64,000 nt of DNA from Sphingomonas sp. Root720. Its GTDB lineage: Bacteria; Pseudomonadota; Alphaproteobacteria; Sphingomonadales; Sphingomonadaceae. This document shows, piece by piece, positions 61,195 through 64,000 of the stretch (position 1 is the stretch's first letter; every line of letters starts with the position of its first letter). The notes below the pieces were generated by a model. It made no database searches. It was not told where the DNA came from and was given only the letters and a program-made list of their open reading frames with translations. Position numbers and translations under genes: made by a program. Where the stretch lies: assembly GCF_001428605.1 (NCBI RefSeq), contig NZ_LMID01000010.1, positions 124,001 through 188,000 on the forward strand. The letters are read 5' to 3'.

Positions 61195-62336
61195 GCGACG
61201 TCTGCATCGTCGGCATCGGCATTCACCCCTTCGGTCGGACCGACGGCCTGTCGGGCCTGGAACAGGGCGTATTCGCCGTGCGCCAGGCGCTGGGCGACGC
61301 GGGGGTCGACTGGAACGCCATGCAGTTCGCCTATGGCGGCTCCGATTCGGCCGGAAATCCCGATACGATGGTCGAGAGCCTCGGCCTGTCGGGCGTGCAG
61401 TTCATCAATGTCCGCAACGGCTGCGCGACCGGCGGATCGGCGCTGTTCTCCGCGCAGATGGCGATCAAGTCGGGCGAGTTCGAGCTCGGCCTTGCGGTCG
61501 GCTTCGACAAGCATCCGCGCGGGGCCTTCAACGCGATGCCCGCCGAATATAACCTGCCCGACTGGTATGGGGAGGCGGGCTACATGATCACCACCCAGTT
61601 CTTCGCGGCCAAGGCGATGCGCTACATGCACGAGCACGGCATCACCGCGACCGCGCTGGGCCGGGTGGCGCACAAGGCGTTCCGCAACGCGGTGCATGCA
61701 CCGCACGCCTGGCGCCGCGAGGAAGTGCCGCTCGACACCATCCTGCAGGCGCCGATGGTCAGCGACCCCTTCACCAAATATATGTTCTGCTCGCCCGGCG
61801 AGGGCGGGGTCGCGCTGATCCTCGCCAGCGAGAAGAAGGCGCGCGAGCTCGGCAAGCCGCTGATCCGGCTGAAGGCCGCGGCGATGCGGACCCGCCCACC
61901 CGGCTCCTTCGAGGTGTTCGCGCCGTCGATCGACATCGACCGCGGCGGCTCCGCCACCCGCATAGCCTCCGCCGATGCCTTCCGCATGGCAGGGATCGGC
62001 CCCGAGGACATCGCCGTCGCCCAGCTGCAGGACACCGAGGCGGGCGCCGAGATCATGCACATGGCCGAGAACGGCTTCTGCGAGGACGGCGAGCAGGAGG
62101 CCTGGCTGGCAGAGGGGCGCACCGAGATCGGCGGCCGCCTGCCGGTCAACACCGACGGCGGCTGCCTCGCCTGCGGTGAACCGATCGGCGCCTCGGGTCT
62201 GCGCCAGGTCTACGAGAATGTCGTGCAGCTGCGCGGCGACGGCGGCGGGCGGCAGGTGCCGGGCGATCCCCGTACCGCCTACACCCATGTCTATGGTGCG
62301 CCCGGCGTGTCCGCCGTGACGATATTGGAACGCTGA
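61191..62336 (+). CDS. Thiolase-family protein (SCP2-type)
   Basis: A 381-residue thiolase-fold protein: IVGIGIHPFGRTDG at the N-terminus, the nucleophile-type Cys in NVRNGCATGGSALFSAQ (near residue 83), and a C-terminal His in NTDGGCLACGEPIGASGLRQVYE. It resembles the SCP2-type group that includes thiolases and the Ltp2-like retro-aldolases partnered by DUF35 proteins; presence of the Cys favours thiolysis of a 3-oxoacyl-CoA, but aldolase action is not excluded. Coupled on both sides by overlaps. Confidence 0.88.
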   Translation: MSDVCIVGIGIHPFGRTDGLSGLEQGVFAVRQALGDAGVDWNAMQFAYGGSDSAGNPDTMVESLGLSGVQFINVRNGCATGGSALFSAQMAIKSGEFELGLAVGFDKHPRGAFNAMPAEYNLPDWYGEAGYMITTQFFAAKAMRYMHEHGITATALGRVAHKAFRNAVHAPHAWRREEVPLDTILQAPMVSDPFTKYMFCSPGEGGVALILASEKKARELGKPLIRLKAAAMRTRPPGSFEVFAPSIDIDRGGSATRIASADAFRMAGIGPEDIAVAQLQDTEAGAEIMHMAENGFCEDGEQEAWLAEGRTEIGGRLPVNTDGGCLACGEPIGASGLRQVYENVVQLRGDGGGRQVPGDPRTAYTHVYGAPGVSAVTILER

Positions 62337-63544
62337 TGGACATCGAACTTTCCCCCGAGGATGCCGCCTTCCGGAACGATGTCTGCGCGTTCCTCCGGGA
62401 TCATCTGCCCGAGGACGTGAAGGCCGGCGCCGCCGCGACCCCGTCGGTGTTCGTCGAGCCCGACATCGGCCAGACCTGGAACGCCGTTCTCAATGCGCAT
62501 GGCTGGCTCGGCTATCAATGGCCCGTCGAGCATGGTGGCACCGGCTGGACGCCGATGCAGCGCTACATCTTCGAGAAGGAATGCGCCCTGGCCGGCGCGC
62601 CGAACCTGACGGTGCTCAGCCTCAAGCTGGTGGCGCCGGTGATCTGGACCTTCGGCACCGAGGCGCAGAAGGCGTTCTACCTGCCGCGCATCCTGTCGGG
62701 CGAGGATTATTGGTGCCAGGGCTTCTCCGAGCCCGGCGCCGGCTCCGACCTCGCTTCGCTGCAGTGCCGGGCGGTGCGCGACGGCGATCGCTACATCCTC
62801 AACGGATCGAAGATCTGGACCACGCACGCCCACCACGCCAACCGCATGTTCTGCCTCGTCCGCACCGATACCAGCGGGCGCAAGCAGGCGGGGATCAGCT
62901 TCCTGCTGGTCGACATGAACCAGCGGGGCATCTCGGTCCGCCCGATCCTGACCGCCGCGGGCGACCATGAGGTCAACCAGGTGTTCCTCGAAGACGTCGT
63001 CGTCCCCGTCGAGGACCTCGTGGGCGACGAAGGCGAAGGCTGGAAGATCGCCAAATTCCTGCTGGAGAACGAGCGCGGCGGTTCCTGCCATTCGCCCAAG
63101 CTCGGCTACGACCTCGACCAGCTCGAGGCCGACGCCCGCGCGCAGAGCGACGGACGCGGCGGCGCGATGGCGGACGATCCGCAGTGGCGGCGCAAGGTCG
63201 CGAGGGCGCGGCTCGAGGTGCAGGCGCTGGAAATGATCGAGATGAAGATCATCTCCGAGATCGCCAAGGGCCGCCAGCCCGGGCCGCAGACCTCGCTGAC
63301 AAAGCTGCTCGCCTCCAACCTGCGCCAAAGGATCGACCTGCTCGCGGTCGACCTTTACGGCACGGCCGGCCTCCAGCTCGAACCGGTGCGGCCGCTCTAC
63401 GGTGCCGACGCGCCGGACCCGGTGCATTCCCGGGCGGCACAGCTCGCGGCCCCGCGCTATCTCAACAGCCGTGCCTGGACGATCTTCGGCGGCACCAACG
63501 AAGTGCAATGCACCATCATCGCCCGCTCGGTGCTGGGCCTGTGA
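62336..63544 (+). CDS. Acyl-CoA dehydrogenase family protein
   Basis: A 402-residue acyl-CoA dehydrogenase: ELSPEDAAFRNDVCAFLRDH at the N-terminus, middle beta-domain with YWCQGFSEPGAGSDLASLQ and TTHAHHANRMFCLVRTD, and C-terminal FGGTNEVQCTIIARSVLGL. It introduces a double bond into an acyl-CoA. The start shares a base with the thiolase stop (TGATG). Together with the shorter ACAD at 55-56 kb it could be one part of a heteromeric pair. Confidence 0.9.
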   Translation: MDIELSPEDAAFRNDVCAFLRDHLPEDVKAGAAATPSVFVEPDIGQTWNAVLNAHGWLGYQWPVEHGGTGWTPMQRYIFEKECALAGAPNLTVLSLKLVAPVIWTFGTEAQKAFYLPRILSGEDYWCQGFSEPGAGSDLASLQCRAVRDGDRYILNGSKIWTTHAHHANRMFCLVRTDTSGRKQAGISFLLVDMNQRGISVRPILTAAGDHEVNQVFLEDVVVPVEDLVGDEGEGWKIAKFLLENERGGSCHSPKLGYDLDQLEADARAQSDGRGGAMADDPQWRRKVARARLEVQALEMIEMKIISEIAKGRQPGPQTSLTKLLASNLRQRIDLLAVDLYGTAGLQLEPVRPLYGADAPDPVHSRAAQLAAPRYLNSRAWTIFGGTNEVQCTIIARSVLGL

Positions 63545-63563
63545 ACCGGGATAAGGAAGACCG

Positions 63564-64000
63564 ATGCAACTGAGCCGCGAAGCGCTGCTGCGCGCCTACC
63601 GCCAGATGAAGGTGATCCGCGAATTCGAGGAGCGCCTCCACGTCGAGATCCAGACCGGCGAGATCGCCGGCTTCACCCATCTCTATTCGGGGCAGGAGGC
63701 CGTCGCGGTCGGCGTGTGCGAGCATCTGAGCGTCGAGGACAAGATCATCTCGACCCATCGCGGCCACGGCCATTGCCTCGCCAAGGGCTGCGACGTCACC
63801 GGCATGATGAAGGAGATCTGGGGCAGCCGCGAGGGCCTGTGCAAGGGCAAGGGCGGATCGATGCACATTGCCGATGTCGAGCAGGGCATGCTCGGCGCCA
63901 ACGGCATCGTCGGTGCGGGCGCGCCGATCGCGGTGGGCGCGGCGCTGTCGGCCAAGATCGACGGCAACGGCAAGGTGGCGATCGCCTTCTCGGGCGATGG
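63564..64000 (+). CDS. 2-oxoacid dehydrogenase E1 alpha subunit (partial, C-terminus beyond window)
   Basis: The first 145 residues are visible. The sequence matches pyruvate/acetoin-type dehydrogenase E1 alpha: MKVIREFEERLHVEIQTGEIAGFTHLYSGQEAVAVGV, then STHRGHGHCLAKG and the start of the ThDP motif SGDG at the window end. Such subunits decarboxylate a 2-oxoacid with E1 beta and pass the acyl group to E2. It lies 19 bases after the ACAD gene in the same operon, suggesting a 2-oxoacid or acetoin-like intermediate in the pathway. The rest is beyond the window. Confidence 0.88.
   Translation, partial: MQLSREALLRAYRQMKVIREFEERLHVEIQTGEIAGFTHLYSGQEAVAVGVCEHLSVEDKIISTHRGHGHCLAKGCDVTGMMKEIWGSREGLCKGKGGSMHIADVEQGMLGANGIVGAGAPIAVGAALSAKIDGNGKVAIAFSGD

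Noticed and set aside
26446-64000. Genomic island or transposon carrying the catabolic genes
   Set aside because: No integrase, transposase, tRNA border or flanking direct repeat was found within the window, and composition is similar to the neighbouring core genes, so transfer is not supported by what is visible.

Overview
The window is high-GC, gene-dense alphaproteobacterial DNA, most likely from a sphingomonad (Sphingomonadales). That assignment rests on the housekeeping gene sets and their order, for example bamE divergent from a cytochrome bc1 chaperone/YceD pair, gpsA-tsaD, and hemC-hemD followed by a mitofilin-like gene. It also fits the combination of a TonB-dependent receptor with many Rieske oxygenases and SDRs, and the short interspersed palindromes common in this order. 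It is not a species call. No rRNA, tRNA, CRISPR array, transposase or integrase was found, and no gene-free stretch exceeds about 220 bases.

Left part (1 to about 24.1 kb) is core metabolism and cell maintenance: a partial DUF924 gene, a patatin-like hydrolase, tldD, a zinc-finger protein, an RNase H-like protein, a SPOR lipoprotein, an ABC ATPase coupled to nadB, nhaA, yceD and the bc1 chaperone, bamE, gpsA-tsaD, two membrane proteins (one MATE), hemC-hemD-mitofilin-like, a DUF1674 protein, htpX, an RsmB-type methyltransferase, rpe, a heparinase II/III-like protein and a double-ACT regulator.

A regulatory boundary follows (24.2-26.4 kb): a single polypeptide carrying two TetR DNA-binding domains, and a four-cysteine Fnr-type regulator.

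The right part (26.4-64 kb) is a large accessory catabolic region. It holds three different Rieske oxygenase alpha subunits, one small Rieske ferredoxin, a P450, eight SDRs, two MDR-type quinone/enone reductases, two ThuA-like proteins, a xylose-isomerase-like TIM barrel protein, two VOC proteins, two SnoaL/NTF2-like proteins, an acyl-CoA ligase, two acyl-CoA dehydrogenases, a DUF35-thiolase pair, a GMC oxidoreductase, a ThDP decarboxylase/synthase-like enzyme, a 2-oxoacid dehydrogenase E1 alpha (cut by the window end), an MHS-type importer and a TonB-dependent receptor. Regulators inside it are one TetR and two LuxR-type proteins. Genes are arranged as short, often translationally coupled units that face each other across small promoter regions.

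Read together, the region looks like uptake (TonB receptor, MFS), hydroxylation (Rieske enzymes, P450), alcohol oxidation and ring/enone reduction (SDR, MDR, GMC), CoA activation and beta-oxidation/thiolysis. The substrate cannot be read from the sequence; an alicyclic, terpenoid or steroid-like compound, possibly with sugar or polyol parts, is an inference. A small unit (about 57-59 kb: DUF2171, spermidine-synthase-like, pentapeptide repeat) interrupts it.
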